Shown one piece after another: positions 8,375 to 17,045 of a DNA stretch of 33,176 nucleotides (position 1 is its first letter; each line of letters starts with the position of its first letter). The notes beneath the pieces were generated by a model. It made no database searches, had not been told where the DNA came from, and was given only the letters and a program-made list of their open reading frames with translations. Origin of the DNA: an uncultured Clostridia bacterium. GTDB taxonomy: Bacteria > Bacillota > Clostridia > TANB77 > CAG-508. A program made the position numbers and the translations under genes. The stretch lies in assembly GCA_944390695.1 (NCBI GenBank), contig CALXQP010000030.1, forward strand, positions 1 to 33,176, read 5' to 3'.

Positions 8375-9256
8375 ATGGAAAAACAATTAAACTTATTTTT
8401 TGAATTTTTAGAGAATGAGAAAAAGGTATCAGCTAATACCCTTCAATCATATAAAAGGGATTTAAAACAATTTGAAAAATACATAGAAGAAAATGGAAAA
8501 AACTATAGTGAATTAACAGATGAAAATATAAAAGAGTACATTGAATATATGAAAGAAGAAGGAAAGAAAACATCAACAATTTCAAGAGGATTAGCATCAA
8601 TTAGATCTTTTTATCAATATGAAACAAAGAATAAAGAGATGGAAAAAGATCCAACAGAAGGAATTCAATCACCTAAAATAGAAAAAAGAGTACCAAGTGT
8701 ATTAACATCAAGTGAAATAGAATTATTATTAGAACAACCTAAAAATGTTGATTTAAAAGGTACTAGAGATAAAGCTATGCTAGAATTTGCATATGCAACA
8801 GGTATGAGAGTAACAGAAATAATTTCTTTAAATGTAGAAGATATAAATTTAGAAACTGGATATGCAACATGTAGAAATGGTAAAAAAGAAAGAACAGTTC
8901 CTATTGGAACTTTATCATTAAAAGCATTAAAAGATTATATGTTAAATGCAAGAAATACAATGATTAAAGATGAAAATGAAAAAGCATTATTTGTAAATGT
9001 AAATGGTCAAAGACTAACAAGACAAGGATTTTGGAAAATTATAAAATATTATAAAGAACAAGCACATATTGAAAAAGATATAACACCTCATGTTTTAAGA
9101 CATTCATTTGCAACACATTTATTACAAAATGGAGCAGATTTAAAATCAATTCAAACAATGTTAGGACATTCAGACATTTTATCAACACAAATATATATGC
9201 AATTTCAAGATGAAACATTAAAAAATATTTATAAAAAAGCTCATCCAAGAGCATAA
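8375..9256 (+). CDS. xerD: Tyrosine recombinase XerD
   Basis: A 293-residue site-specific recombinase that, with XerC or alone, resolves chromosome dimers at dif. An N-terminal core-binding domain (1-95) precedes the catalytic domain with R145, K170, H239, R242, H265 and nucleophile Y274, which match the spacing of E. coli XerD. The ATG at 8375 is chosen over an upstream in-frame GTG (8363) because the Shine-Dalgarno AGGTGGGGG overlaps that GTG and sits 5 nt before the ATG; the resulting length is typical of Xer proteins. It could be the single Xer enzyme of this genome, but whether a XerC exists elsewhere is unknown. The spoIIM neighbour supports XerD over a phage integrase. Confidence 0.9.
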   Translation: MEKQLNLFFEFLENEKKVSANTLQSYKRDLKQFEKYIEENGKNYSELTDENIKEYIEYMKEEGKKTSTISRGLASIRSFYQYETKNKEMEKDPTEGIQSPKIEKRVPSVLTSSEIELLLEQPKNVDLKGTRDKAMLEFAYATGMRVTEIISLNVEDINLETGYATCRNGKKERTVPIGTLSLKALKDYMLNARNTMIKDENEKALFVNVNGQRLTRQGFWKIIKYYKEQAHIEKDITPHVLRHSFATHLLQNGADLKSIQTMLGHSDILSTQIYMQFQDETLKNIYKKAHPRA

Positions 9257-9259
9257 GGC

Positions 9260-9285
9260 AGAAATCGGGAGTAATCTCGATTTCT
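9260..9285 (+). terminator. Hairpin after xerD, weak intrinsic terminator
   Basis: AGAAATCGGGA (9260-9270) pairs with TCTCGATTTCT (9275-9285) in 11 pairs with one G-U, closed by a GUAA tetraloop. The following ATTGTTAAT is only partly U-rich, so termination may be weak. Confidence 0.6.
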
Positions 9286-9359
9286 ATTGTTAATAAGAAA
9301 AATACTGAAAATAAACAATTTTGGCTGTGTTGCGCCTTAAGAAAGGAAAGAGATTAAAT

Positions 9360-9830
9360 ATGAAAAAAGTATTGTTTATATCAAGTACAGGAGGACATTT
9401 TAATGAATTGCAACAATTAAGTCCTTTATTTGAAAAATATGATTATCATATAATAACAGAAAAAGATGACACAACAAAAAATTTAAAAGAAAAATATGGA
9501 GAAAAAATAGATTATTTGCCATATGGCACAAGAAAAAAATTATTTAGATATATTTTTATATATTTTTATTTATGTATAAAAACAATATATTTTTATTTTA
9601 AAATTAGACCTGAATTTATAGTTACTACAGGCACACATACAGCAGGACCTATGTGTTATTTAGGCAAGTTATTTGGAAGTAAAATTATATATATAGAAAC
9701 TTTTGCAAATAGAAATAAAAAAACTGCAACAGGAAGATTAATATATCCAATAGCAGATTTATTTGTTGTGCAATGGGAAGAAATGCTTAAATTATATCCA
9801 AAAGCAGTTTATGGGGGTGCTATATATTAA
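9360..9830 (+). CDS. ALG14-like glycosyltransferase subunit (PssD/CpsF type)
   Basis: A 156-residue protein with an N-terminal GSSGGH-type start (VLFISSTGGHFNELQQL), a hydrophobic basic membrane-association stretch near 65-80, TTGTHTAGPMCYLGKLFGSKIIYIET and a late FVVQWEEM segment. This is the ALG14/PssD half of a split GT-B glycosyltransferase: it anchors the catalytic partner to the membrane and binds the acceptor lipid. The next gene supplies the ALG13/PssE half and overlaps by one base (TAATG). The ATG at 9360 is preferred over an upstream TTG because GAAAGGAAAG lies just before it. In capsule loci such pairs add the second sugar to an undecaprenyl-linked repeat unit; no other polysaccharide genes are adjacent, so the product here is unknown. 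Confidence 0.85.
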   Translation: MKKVLFISSTGGHFNELQQLSPLFEKYDYHIITEKDDTTKNLKEKYGEKIDYLPYGTRKKLFRYIFIYFYLCIKTIYFYFKIRPEFIVTTGTHTAGPMCYLGKLFGSKIIYIETFANRNKKTATGRLIYPIADLFVVQWEEMLKLYPKAVYGGAIY

Positions 9831-10303
9831 TGATATTGGTGATGCTTGGAACTCAAAATAATGGTTTTCATAGATTATTGGAAGAGGTTCAAAAAAATAT
9901 AGATAATGGAAATATTACAGAAGATGTTGTAGTACAAAAAGGTTATACTAAGTTTGAGTCAAAAGATATGACTATTTATGATCAATTGCCTCAAGAAGAT
10001 ATTCTTAAATTAATAGATGATTCTAGTTTTGTAATAACTCATGGTGGAGTTGGGTCTATTATTACTGCTATAACAAAAGGGAAAAAAGTTATTGCTGTAC
10101 CTAGATTGAAAGCTTATAAAGAACATGTAAATGACCATCAATTAGATATTATTAAGTCTTTTGGAGATATGGGTTATATAATTGGCTTAAATGGTGTTGA
10201 GGAATTGCCACAAGCTTTAAAACAAATAGATAATTTTGAACCCAAGAAATATGTGCAAAATACAGGGAAAATATTAAAAATTATAGAGGATTTCATTAAC
10301 TAG
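9830..10303 (+). CDS. ALG13-like glycosyltransferase subunit (PssE/CpsG type)
   Basis: A 157-residue GT28 C-terminal-type domain, the nucleotide-sugar-binding half of a split glycosyltransferase. It begins MILVMLGTQNNGFHRLL and has the signature THGGVGSIITAITKGKKVIAVPR (T85-R107 region), followed by EHVNDHQ, typical of UDP-sugar binding in MurG, ALG13 and PssE. The start codon overlaps the TAA stop of the upstream ALG14-like gene, and GGGGGTG lies 12 nt before it, so translation is probably coupled and the two proteins equimolar. An alternative ATG at 9842 would remove the first four residues. The donor sugar cannot be read from sequence. Confidence 0.85.
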   Translation: MILVMLGTQNNGFHRLLEEVQKNIDNGNITEDVVVQKGYTKFESKDMTIYDQLPQEDILKLIDDSSFVITHGGVGSIITAITKGKKVIAVPRLKAYKEHVNDHQLDIIKSFGDMGYIIGLNGVEELPQALKQIDNFEPKKYVQNTGKILKIIEDFIN

Positions 10304-10384
10304 AAATTTGAACTAGATAGAGCTGTATAGCTAAAATTATAGTAAAAAAGAAAAATAGAGAAAAAAGGAGAAAAATAGTAGAAA

Positions 10385-10418
10385 AATAGAAAAAGGGACA
10401 TTTTTCTATTATTTTTTT
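10385..10418 (+). terminator. Intrinsic terminator after the glycosyltransferase pair
   Basis: AATAGAAAAA (10385-10394) and TTTTTCTATT (10401-10410) form a 10-bp stem with loop GGGACA, followed by ATTTTTTTT. It separates the glycosyltransferase pair from the ftsE promoter. Confidence 0.8.
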
Positions 10419-10430
10419 TATATATAACTA

Positions 10431-10459
10431 TTGCAAAAAAAGAATATTATTGGTATTAT
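10431..10459 (+). promoter_or_regulatory. Promoter of the ftsEX operon
   Basis: TTGCAA (10431-10436), 17-bp spacer, TATTAT (10454-10459), with TGG immediately before the -10 (extended -10). It starts 13 bp after the preceding terminator and about 40 bp before ftsE. Confidence 0.65.
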
Positions 10460-10497
10460 TAAAGAGAATGAAAAATAATGAGGAAAAGGTAAATAAA

Positions 10498-11184
10498 ATG
10501 ATAGAATTTAAGAATGTAAGTAAAAAATATGGAACAGGAACAATAGCTGTAAAAAATGCTAGTTTTAAGATAGAAAAAGGAGAATTTGCATTTTTAGTAG
10601 GTTCTTCAGGAAGTGGAAAATCAACACTTATAAAATTAATATTAAAAGAAGAAGAGCCATCATCAGGAAATATAATAGTAAATGGAAAAGATACAACATT
10701 TTTGAAACAAAATAGAGTACCATTTTTGCGTAGAAGTATGGGAGTAGTATTCCAAGACTTTAGATTATTACCAGACAAAACAGTTTATGATAATGTTGCA
10801 TTTGCAATGTATATAGTAAAAGCAACTCCAAAACATATACGTAGACAAGTTCCTATGGTATTATCACTTGTAGGACTTAGTGGTAAAGCAAAAATGTACC
10901 CAAATGAATTGTCTGGAGGAGAGCAACAAAGAGTTGCATTAGCAAGAGCATTAGTAAATAATCCATCAATGATAATTGCAGATGAGCCTACAGGAAATTT
11001 GGATCCAGATACAGCATGGGATATAATGAATTTATTGAATGAAATAAATATGAGAGGAACAACTGTAGTTGTTGCTACACATGCTAAAGACATAGTTGAT
11101 CAAATGAAGAAAAGAGTAATACATATAAATAAAGGCGTAATAGTAAAAGATGATAAAAAAGGTGGGTATGATTGTGAGATTTAA
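10498..11184 (+). CDS. ftsE: Cell division ATP-binding protein FtsE
   Basis: A 228-residue ABC ATPase that with FtsX activates peptidoglycan hydrolases at the membrane. Walker A GSSGSGKST is at 35-43, the signature LSGGEQQR at 138-145, Walker B ends D162-E163 in IIADEPTG, and the switch histidine lies in VVATHAKD. MIEFKNVSKKYGTGTIAVKN is the typical FtsE N-terminus, and AAAGGT lies before this ATG (10498), so an upstream in-frame start at 10450 is rejected. Its stop overlaps the ftsX start region. It is the first gene of an operon with ftsX, two EnvC-like M23 genes, a Ctp protease and probably pgsA. Confidence 0.95.
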   Translation: MIEFKNVSKKYGTGTIAVKNASFKIEKGEFAFLVGSSGSGKSTLIKLILKEEEPSSGNIIVNGKDTTFLKQNRVPFLRRSMGVVFQDFRLLPDKTVYDNVAFAMYIVKATPKHIRRQVPMVLSLVGLSGKAKMYPNELSGGEQQRVALARALVNNPSMIIADEPTGNLDPDTAWDIMNLLNEINMRGTTVVVATHAKDIVDQMKKRVIHINKGVIVKDDKKGGYDCEI

Positions 11185-12067
11185 TGTAATAAATTATTTA
11201 ATAGGGGAAGGAATAAGAAACTTATTTAAAAACAAAAAATCAACAATATCATCATTAATGATAATGTGTGCAACAATGTTAGTATTTGGTTTGTTTTTTA
11301 TAATAGGAGAAAATATAAATGCATTTGTAAAAAACGTTTCTGATGCACAAGAGATAAGAGTAATATTAGAAAATACAGTAGATGAAGCAGAAATAGAAAG
11401 AATAGGAAATGAAATATTATCAATTGATGGTGTCAGAAATGCTGAATTTGTATCAAAAGAAGATGCACTAGACTATATGAAAGATATGCTCGGAGATGAG
11501 GCAATGGAGGGATATGAAGAAAGAAATATTTTTTCTGTAGCATATGATGTAACATTAACAGATTTAAAAATGAATGAACAAGTTCAAGAAAATATTATGG
11601 AAATTGAAAATGTTAAGAAAATTGTATCAAGTAATCAAGTAATGGCACAAATTATAAGTTTAGCAAATGGAGTAAGAATAGTAACAGGAGGAATATTAGT
11701 TCTTCTTATAATTATTTCTGTATCAATAATAGCAAATACAATTAAATTAACAGTACATGCAAGAAGAAAAGAAATTTCAATAATGAAATATGTAGGTGCT
11801 ACAAATAGTTTTATTAGATGGCCATTTTTAGTTGAAGGTATAATTATTGGAGTAATTGCAGGTTTATTATCTGTTGCATTAATAGGTATTGCATATACAA
11901 TTATTGCAAATAAGATGTCTGGAGTAGCCTTTTTAGAAATGGCAAATTGGAATTTACTAGAATTTAAAGATATGTTTAGCCTAATTTTAACAGTATATTT
12001 AGGACTAGGAATTGGTATAGGAGTTTTAGGGAGTGGAATTTCTATGAGAAAATATCTTGAAGTTTAA
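11174..12067 (+). CDS. ftsX: Cell division permease-like protein FtsX
   Basis: A 297-residue FtsX. One helix near 23-45 precedes a large extracytoplasmic domain (about 46-165), the part that contacts M23 hydrolases or their activators; three more helices follow near 170-195, 220-245 and 265-290. Alternative starts are ATG 11150, ATG 11168 and GTG 11174. The GTG is preferred because GGTGGG (11161-11166) is 7 nt before it and the product then starts MRFNVINYLIGEGIRN, the usual FtsX N-terminus. The gene overlaps ftsE by about 11 nt, implying coupled translation of the ABC pair. In sequence it is an MacB/FtsX-type permease without transport evidence. Confidence 0.9.
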   Translation: MRFNVINYLIGEGIRNLFKNKKSTISSLMIMCATMLVFGLFFIIGENINAFVKNVSDAQEIRVILENTVDEAEIERIGNEILSIDGVRNAEFVSKEDALDYMKDMLGDEAMEGYEERNIFSVAYDVTLTDLKMNEQVQENIMEIENVKKIVSSNQVMAQIISLANGVRIVTGGILVLLIIISVSIIANTIKLTVHARRKEISIMKYVGATNSFIRWPFLVEGIIIGVIAGLLSVALIGIAYTIIANKMSGVAFLEMANWNLLEFKDMFSLILTVYLGLGIGIGVLGSGISMRKYLEV

Positions 12068-12140
12068 TAATAATTTAATGGTTTATAGATAAATCCATAT
12101 AAAAATCTAAATTTTATAAAGAAAGTAAAAAGGAAGAAAC

Positions 12141-13310
12141 ATGCGCAAATATATAGTTATATTATCAATTTTAGCAATAATAAGTAGTCTATGTATTTGT
12201 GTTTATGCAGAAGACATTACAGGACTACAAGAACAGTCAAATGACCTTGCACAACAGCTTAATGAAACTAATAATCAATTAAGAGCTGTGCAAGAAGAAA
12301 TATCTGCAGGTATGCAAGAATTGCAAGAATTAGATAATCAAATAGCGGAATCAGAAAATGATTTAAGTCTACTAAATGCAGATATTGGTGAATTAACAAA
12401 ACAAATAACAGAAAATGAAGCTAAATTAGATAAAATACAAAAAGAATATGATGAAATTCAAAAATTGCTAGATACAAGATTAATAAAAATGTATGAAACT
12501 CCAAAATTGCAGTTTATACAAGTTTTATTAGAATCAAAAAGTGTAACAGATTTTTTATCAACATATTATGCAATGAAAGAATTAGCTGAATATGATGCAG
12601 AATTGTTACAAAAAGTAAATGACCAAAGAAAAGAAATTGAAACAGTAAAACTGATTTTACAAGAAAAAAAGTCACAAATAGTAGCAAGTAAACAAACCGA
12701 ACAAAAGAAAAAGCAAGTACTAGCTAATGCAAAAACAAAAAGAGAGTATTATATAAGTCAATTGTCAGAAGAAGAAAAAGAATTACAAGCAAAAATTGAT
12801 GAATATAATTTTCAAGTAGCAGAAATAGAAGCTGAAATAAAACTATTAGCATTAAATAGTATAAGTGAAGATTATATAGGTGGTGCAATGATATGGCCTG
12901 TTCCAGGATATAATACAATAACTTCACAATATGGAATGAGAGTACATCCAATAACCGGAGCATATAAATTACATACAGGAACAGATATAAGTGCACCAAT
13001 TGGAGCAAGTTTTGTGGCAGCAGCAAATGGAATTGTATCAAAAGCAACATTTAACCCTGCATATGGCAATATGGTAATAATAGATCATGGAGGAGGTGTG
13101 CAAACACTTTATGCACATGGAAGTGAAATCATTGCACAAGTTGGACAGGTTGTAAGTACAGGTACAGAAATATTAAAAGTAGGGTCAACAGGTTATTCTA
13201 CAGGACCACATGCACATTTTGAGATAAGAATAAATGGCCATACAGTAGATCCAATGGAATATTTACTAGAATTTGATGAAAATCAAAAGGTAGAGGAGGA
13301 AGAAAAGTAA
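12141..13310 (+). CDS. EnvC-like secreted M23 peptidase with coiled coil (first of tandem pair)
   Basis: A 389-residue secreted protein. A signal peptide ends near VYA-ED (residues 24/25), a long coiled coil spans about 28-110 and 150-235, and a C-terminal LytM/M23 domain starts near 250 (IWPVPGYNTITSQYG). Zinc-site motifs are intact: H278-x3-D282 in LHTGTDIS, and H357-A-H359 in GPHAHFEI, with LYAHG between. An active endopeptidase is therefore likely. The coiled coil plus M23 layout and position directly after ftsX match hydrolases controlled by FtsEX (EnvC, CwlO/PcsB-like logic). It is followed after 1 nt by a paralogue with the same layout. AAAAGGAAG precedes the ATG. Confidence 0.85.
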   Translation: MRKYIVILSILAIISSLCICVYAEDITGLQEQSNDLAQQLNETNNQLRAVQEEISAGMQELQELDNQIAESENDLSLLNADIGELTKQITENEAKLDKIQKEYDEIQKLLDTRLIKMYETPKLQFIQVLLESKSVTDFLSTYYAMKELAEYDAELLQKVNDQRKEIETVKLILQEKKSQIVASKQTEQKKKQVLANAKTKREYYISQLSEEEKELQAKIDEYNFQVAEIEAEIKLLALNSISEDYIGGAMIWPVPGYNTITSQYGMRVHPITGAYKLHTGTDISAPIGASFVAAANGIVSKATFNPAYGNMVIIDHGGGVQTLYAHGSEIIAQVGQVVSTGTEILKVGSTGYSTGPHAHFEIRINGHTVDPMEYLLEFDENQKVEEEEK

Positions 13311-13311
13311 C

Positions 13312-14547
13312 ATGAGAAAAATATTAAAAAATGTACTAGGAATCATAGTAATTATGGTATTAATGGCACAAAACATATTAGTATATGCAGCTAATAAAAC
13401 TGATTTACAAAATGAGCAATCAGAAATTGATGATCAAATTGATGATTTAAGAAAAGAACAAGAAGAAATTGAAAAAAACAAATCAGTAGCTATGAAGTCT
13501 GTAGAAGAATTAATAGAAAAAATCTCAGCAGCACAAGTTGAAATTGATAAATTACAAGAAAATGTAGATGAATTGCAAGAACAGATTAATTCAAAAGAAA
13601 AAGACATACAACAAAAAGAAGAAGAATATAATAAACAAGTAGAATTGATGGATGCAAGATTAATTGCAATTTATGAAAGTGGAGAAACAACATATTTAGA
13701 TGTATTGTTAACAGCATCAAGTATTACTGATTTTTTGGCTAAATATTATGCTGCTTCAGAATTAATTGAATATGATAAAGAATTAATACGTGTAACAAAA
13801 GAGCAAAAAGCGCAAATTGAGGCAGAAAAAGCGGAATTAGAAACAAATAAAAGTGAATTAGATAAATCACTTGCAGAAAAAGAATCAAAAGCAAATGAAT
13901 TAAAATCATTAAAAGCTGAAAAAGAAACTCAAGTTGCAAAATTAAATGAAGATGAAAAAGAAGCTCAAAGAGAATTGGAAATATTTGAACAAGAGAAAAG
14001 AGAGATAGAAGCAGAATTAAGAAGAATTGCTGAGGAAGAAGCTAAAAATTCAAATTCTAATAATAATATAGCGTCAACACCTAGCAAATCAGGTTATATA
14101 TCACCAATTCCGGGAACAACGAGTAGAAATATAACTTGTGGATTTTATGGATATACAAATCATGGAGGGGCAGATTTTGGTGGACATTACGGAGAACCAG
14201 TACTTGCTGTAAAAGATGGTACAGTAATAACTTCAACTGCTAGAACTGGATCAATAAAAAATTATGATTTAAATGGAAATTATATAGGGTCATATAGTAG
14301 TTATGGGGAATATATAATTATAAACCATCATGATGGAACAATGACTTTATATGCACATGGAAAGCCAGGTTCAAGACTAGTAAAATCAGGAGATAAAGTA
14401 AAACAAGGGCAACAAATAATGTCTGTAGGAAATACAGGAAATGTACAGCCAAGACCATCTTCAAGTAATCCAAAAGGTGGAGCTCATTTACATTTTGAAG
14501 TAAGAATAAATGGAGCAAGGGTAAATCCAGCACCATATTTACCATAA
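13312..14547 (+). CDS. EnvC-like secreted M23 peptidase with coiled coil (second of tandem pair)
   Basis: A 411-residue paralogue of the preceding gene. The signal peptide ends near VYA-AN (about 27/28). A glutamate/lysine-rich coiled coil fills about 30-245, then a serine/asparagine linker, then an M23 domain from about 262. Zinc motifs are H284-x3-D288 in NHGGADFG and H392-L-H394 in GAHLHFEV, with LYAHGKPG between, so catalysis is likely retained. The shared block DARLIAIYES...SITDFLAKYYAASEL matches the first paralogue, showing a duplication. One base separates it from the upstream stop, and its ribosome site lies inside that gene. Two differing partners could give FtsEX separate division or elongation outputs; this is inference. 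Confidence 0.85.
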   Translation: MRKILKNVLGIIVIMVLMAQNILVYAANKTDLQNEQSEIDDQIDDLRKEQEEIEKNKSVAMKSVEELIEKISAAQVEIDKLQENVDELQEQINSKEKDIQQKEEEYNKQVELMDARLIAIYESGETTYLDVLLTASSITDFLAKYYAASELIEYDKELIRVTKEQKAQIEAEKAELETNKSELDKSLAEKESKANELKSLKAEKETQVAKLNEDEKEAQRELEIFEQEKREIEAELRRIAEEEAKNSNSNNNIASTPSKSGYISPIPGTTSRNITCGFYGYTNHGGADFGGHYGEPVLAVKDGTVITSTARTGSIKNYDLNGNYIGSYSSYGEYIIINHHDGTMTLYAHGKPGSRLVKSGDKVKQGQQIMSVGNTGNVQPRPSSSNPKGGAHLHFEVRINGARVNPAPYLP

Positions 14548-14553
14548 TAAAAA

Positions 14554-14586
14554 GGAGGGGCAGCATTAAAGCTGCAAAAGCAAATG
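14554..14586 (+). promoter_or_regulatory. Shine-Dalgarno and start codon bridged by a hairpin (ctp)
   Basis: GGAGGGG (14554-14560) is 23 nt before the ATG at 14584, too far for normal initiation. Between them GCAGC (14560-14564) and GCTGC (14571-14575) form a 5-bp hairpin with loop ATTAAA. Folding it out leaves 8 nt, an optimal spacing. No in-frame ATG, GTG or TTG lies closer to the Shine-Dalgarno. Confidence 0.55.
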
Positions 14587-15810
14587 GAAGAAGAAAACGA
14601 ATATTCAAGAAAGCATAGAATTTATAAAACAATTATGTTAGTGCTACTAACAGCATTTTTAACATTTATTTTAACAACAGTATATGTTACTGATAAATAT
14701 GATTTAAACAGTGAAGAAGGAAAAATTTCTTCACTGTTAAGTTCTGATAATAAGAATAATTTAAAATCACTTGAAAATATTCAAAAAATATTAGATGAGT
14801 ATTATTTATATGATATAGATAAGCAAAAAGCTATTGATACAGCTATAATGGGCTATGTAGCATCATTAGGTGATCCATACACAGAATATATTCCAAAAGA
14901 AGATATGGAAGAATATACTGAAAGTTTAATGGGGAATTATGTTGGAATTGGAATATATATGGTAAAAAACACGGAGAAAAATGTGATTGAAGTATTAGCA
15001 CCAATAAGATTTAGTCCTGCAGAAGAAGCAGGAATACTTCCAGGAGATATTATATTAAGTGTTAATGGAGTAGAATATTCTGGTGATGATATGACATTAG
15101 CTTCAAATGTTATAAAAGGTGAAGAAGGTTCTACTGTAGAACTTGAAATTTTAAGAGGAGCAGAGAAGTTACATTTTGAAATAATTAGAAAAAAAATAAC
15201 AACAAATCCTATAATTTCAGAGGAATTAGAAAATAATATTGGATATATTCAAATTTCAAGTTTTGATGAAGGGACTGCTGAGAGTTTTAAAAATAAATTC
15301 CAAGAACTTCAAGGTAAAGGCATAAAATCATTAATAATAGATTTAAGAAATAATGGTGGAGGAATTGTAGAAGAAGCTTTAGAAATTGCTGATTATATAG
15401 TTCCAAAAGGTGAAAAGTTATTAATAACTGTAAATAAAGAAGAAGAAGAAAAAATAGAATATGCAGAACAAGATGTAATGATTGATATGCCAATTGTTGT
15501 ACTTGTAAATGAAAATTCTGCAAGTTCTTCAGAAATATTAGCTGGAGCATTAAAAGATTTAGGAGAAGCTACTATTGTTGGTAAAAAAACATATGGAAAA
15601 GGAGTAATTCAACAATTTTTGGCTTTAAGAAATGGTAGTGGGTTAAAAATTACTATAGAAGAATATTATACTCCAAATAAAACAAAAATTAATGGAGTTG
15701 GAATAGAACCTCATGAAACAGTAGAATTGCCAGATACAGTAGAAAATCCATTATTAGTTACAGAAGAAGAAGACACACAACTTCAAAAAGCAATTGAATT
15801 ATTAAAATAA
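14584..15810 (+). CDS. S41 carboxyl-terminal processing protease (CtpA/CtpB family)
   Basis: A 408-residue membrane-anchored serine protease. One N-terminal helix (about 17-36) is followed by a Ctp N-terminal region (SLGDPYTEYIPKEDMEEY), a PDZ domain (about 115-195, with GILPGDIILSVNG), and the S41 core (YIQISSFDEGTAESF, LRNNGGGIVEEAL). The catalytic set S314, K339 and Q343 (SASSSE and YGKGVIQ) has the same spacing as in Bacillus CtpB. CtpB sits next to ftsEX in Bacillus, where it processes sporulation signalling proteins. Here it follows ftsEX and two M23 genes and probably trims envelope proteins; the substrate is unknown. The start depends on the unusual hairpin-spaced ribosome site described separately. 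Confidence 0.9.
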   Translation: MEEENEYSRKHRIYKTIMLVLLTAFLTFILTTVYVTDKYDLNSEEGKISSLLSSDNKNNLKSLENIQKILDEYYLYDIDKQKAIDTAIMGYVASLGDPYTEYIPKEDMEEYTESLMGNYVGIGIYMVKNTEKNVIEVLAPIRFSPAEEAGILPGDIILSVNGVEYSGDDMTLASNVIKGEEGSTVELEILRGAEKLHFEIIRKKITTNPIISEELENNIGYIQISSFDEGTAESFKNKFQELQGKGIKSLIIDLRNNGGGIVEEALEIADYIVPKGEKLLITVNKEEEEKIEYAEQDVMIDMPIVVLVNENSASSSEILAGALKDLGEATIVGKKTYGKGVIQQFLALRNGSGLKITIEEYYTPNKTKINGVGIEPHETVELPDTVENPLLVTEEEDTQLQKAIELLK

Positions 15811-15832
15811 GAATTTTATAAGGAGTACTAAT

Positions 15833-16432
15833 ATGAAACTAAATTTAGCAAATAAATTAACATTATTTAGAATATTGTTAGTTCCAATAATTGTAATAAT
15901 CCCATATTTAGGCCTACAAGGAGATTTTATGGGAATGGAACTTACATATTTTTGGATGGAATTAATATTTATAGTTGCATCAATCACAGATAAAATGGAT
16001 GGCTATATTGCACGTTCAAGAAATCAAGTTACAACTTTTGGAAAGTTTTTAGATCCATTAGCAGATAAGATTTTAGTTTTAGCTACAATGGTTTTATTGG
16101 TAGAATTAGGAAAAATACCTGCATGGATACCTGTTATTGTTCTTGCAAGAGAGTTTATTGTTTCAGGATATAGACTTGTTGCAGTTGAAAAAGGTGGAAA
16201 AGTAATTGCTGCTTCAATATGGGGAAAATTGAAAACTGTAACACAAATGATAGCTATTATATTAATTATATTTGACAAAAATGCTTTTTGGGATTGCTTT
16301 AGAGGTGGACTAACAAGTGTAGATTTTGCAATTAATTTAGTTGCTACTATATTATTACTAATATCTGTGTTTGCAACAATTTTTTCTGGAATAGATTATA
16401 TGAAAAATGGAAAAGATTTATTAAAAGATTAA
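15833..16432 (+). CDS. pgsA: CDP-diacylglycerol-glycerol-3-phosphate 3-phosphatidyltransferase
   Basis: A 199-residue membrane enzyme of the CDP-alcohol phosphatidyltransferase family, making phosphatidylglycerophosphate, the precursor of phosphatidylglycerol. The complete signature D-G-x2-A-R-x8-G-x3-D-x3-D is present in DGYIARSRNQ through GKFLDPLADK (about 46-68). Helices lie near 12-30, 75-95, 98-115, 130-150 and 165-190. MKLNLANKLTLFRILLVPI is a typical PgsA N-terminus, and AAGGAG is 7 nt before the ATG. It lies 22 nt after the ctp gene, so it is probably the last gene of the ftsEX operon. Confidence 0.93.
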   Translation: MKLNLANKLTLFRILLVPIIVIIPYLGLQGDFMGMELTYFWMELIFIVASITDKMDGYIARSRNQVTTFGKFLDPLADKILVLATMVLLVELGKIPAWIPVIVLAREFIVSGYRLVAVEKGGKVIAASIWGKLKTVTQMIAIILIIFDKNAFWDCFRGGLTSVDFAINLVATILLLISVFATIFSGIDYMKNGKDLLKD

Positions 16433-16439
16433 AAAATGC

Positions 16440-16468
16440 TTGACAAAATAAAGAAAGTGAAGTATTAT
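16440..16468 (+). promoter_or_regulatory. greA promoter
   Basis: A perfect TTGACA at 16440-16445, a 17-bp spacer and TATTAT at 16463-16468, 43 bp before the greA start. Confidence 0.75.
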
Positions 16469-16510
16469 CTTAAGTGCTAATATTTATGATTTCAGAAAGG
16501 AATGATATAA

Positions 16511-16987
16511 ATGGAAGAAAAAGAAGTAATATTAACACAAGAAGGATATGAAAAAATAGAAAAAGAATTAGAATTTTTAAGAACTGAACAAAGAGCAGAA
16601 ATTGCAGAAAGAATAAAAGTAGCTTTAGGATTTGGAGATTTATCAGAAAATTCAGAATATGATGAAGCAAAAAATGCACAAGCTGAAAATGAAGCTAAAA
16701 TAGCAGAATTAGAAAATAAAATAAGATATGCAAAAATTATAGATGAAAGTGAAATTGATACAAAAACAGTTCAAATTGGAAATACAGTAACTTTATATGA
16801 TGTTGAATTTGACGAAGAAGTTGAATATACTATCGTAGGTTCAACAGAAGTTAATTTAGCTGAAAACAAAATTTCAAATGAATCTCCAATAGGGAAAGCA
16901 CTTTTAGGAGCTAAAAAAGGTCAAATTGTTGAAGTAAAGGCTCCTGCAGGGATAATTAAATATGAAATTAAAAAAATAAAAAAATAA
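16511..16987 (+). CDS. greA: Transcription elongation factor GreA
   Basis: A 158-residue GreA, which enters the RNA polymerase secondary channel and stimulates cleavage of backtracked transcripts. The N-terminal coiled coil (about 10-75) carries the acidic tip [13 protein letters not shown] with D43 and E46, equivalent to the catalytic-tip acids D41/E44 of E. coli GreA. The C-terminal FKBP-like domain has [11 protein letters not shown] and the [18 protein letters not shown] block. GAAAGGAA precedes the ATG. It has its own promoter, followed by an intrinsic terminator, so it is probably monocistronic. Confidence 0.96.
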   Translation: MEEKEVILTQEGYEKIEKELEFLRTEQRAEIAERIKVALGFGDLSENSEYDEAKNAQAENEAKIAELENKIRYAKIIDESEIDTKTVQIGNTVTLYDVEFDEEVEYTIVGSTEVNLAENKISNESPIGKALLGAKKGQIVEVKAPAGIIKYEIKKIKK

Positions 16988-17010
16988 ATAATATTTATAA
17001 AAGTTTTTTT

Positions 17011-17045
17011 AAAAATGTCAAAAATTTGTTTGACATTTTTTTTTG
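17011..17045 (+). terminator. greA terminator, overlapping the lexA -35 box
   Basis: AAAAATGTCAAA (17011-17022) and TTTGACATTTTT (17029-17040) form a perfect 12-bp stem with loop AATTTG, followed by more Ts. The 3' arm contains the TTGACA used by the lexA promoter. Confidence 0.85.
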
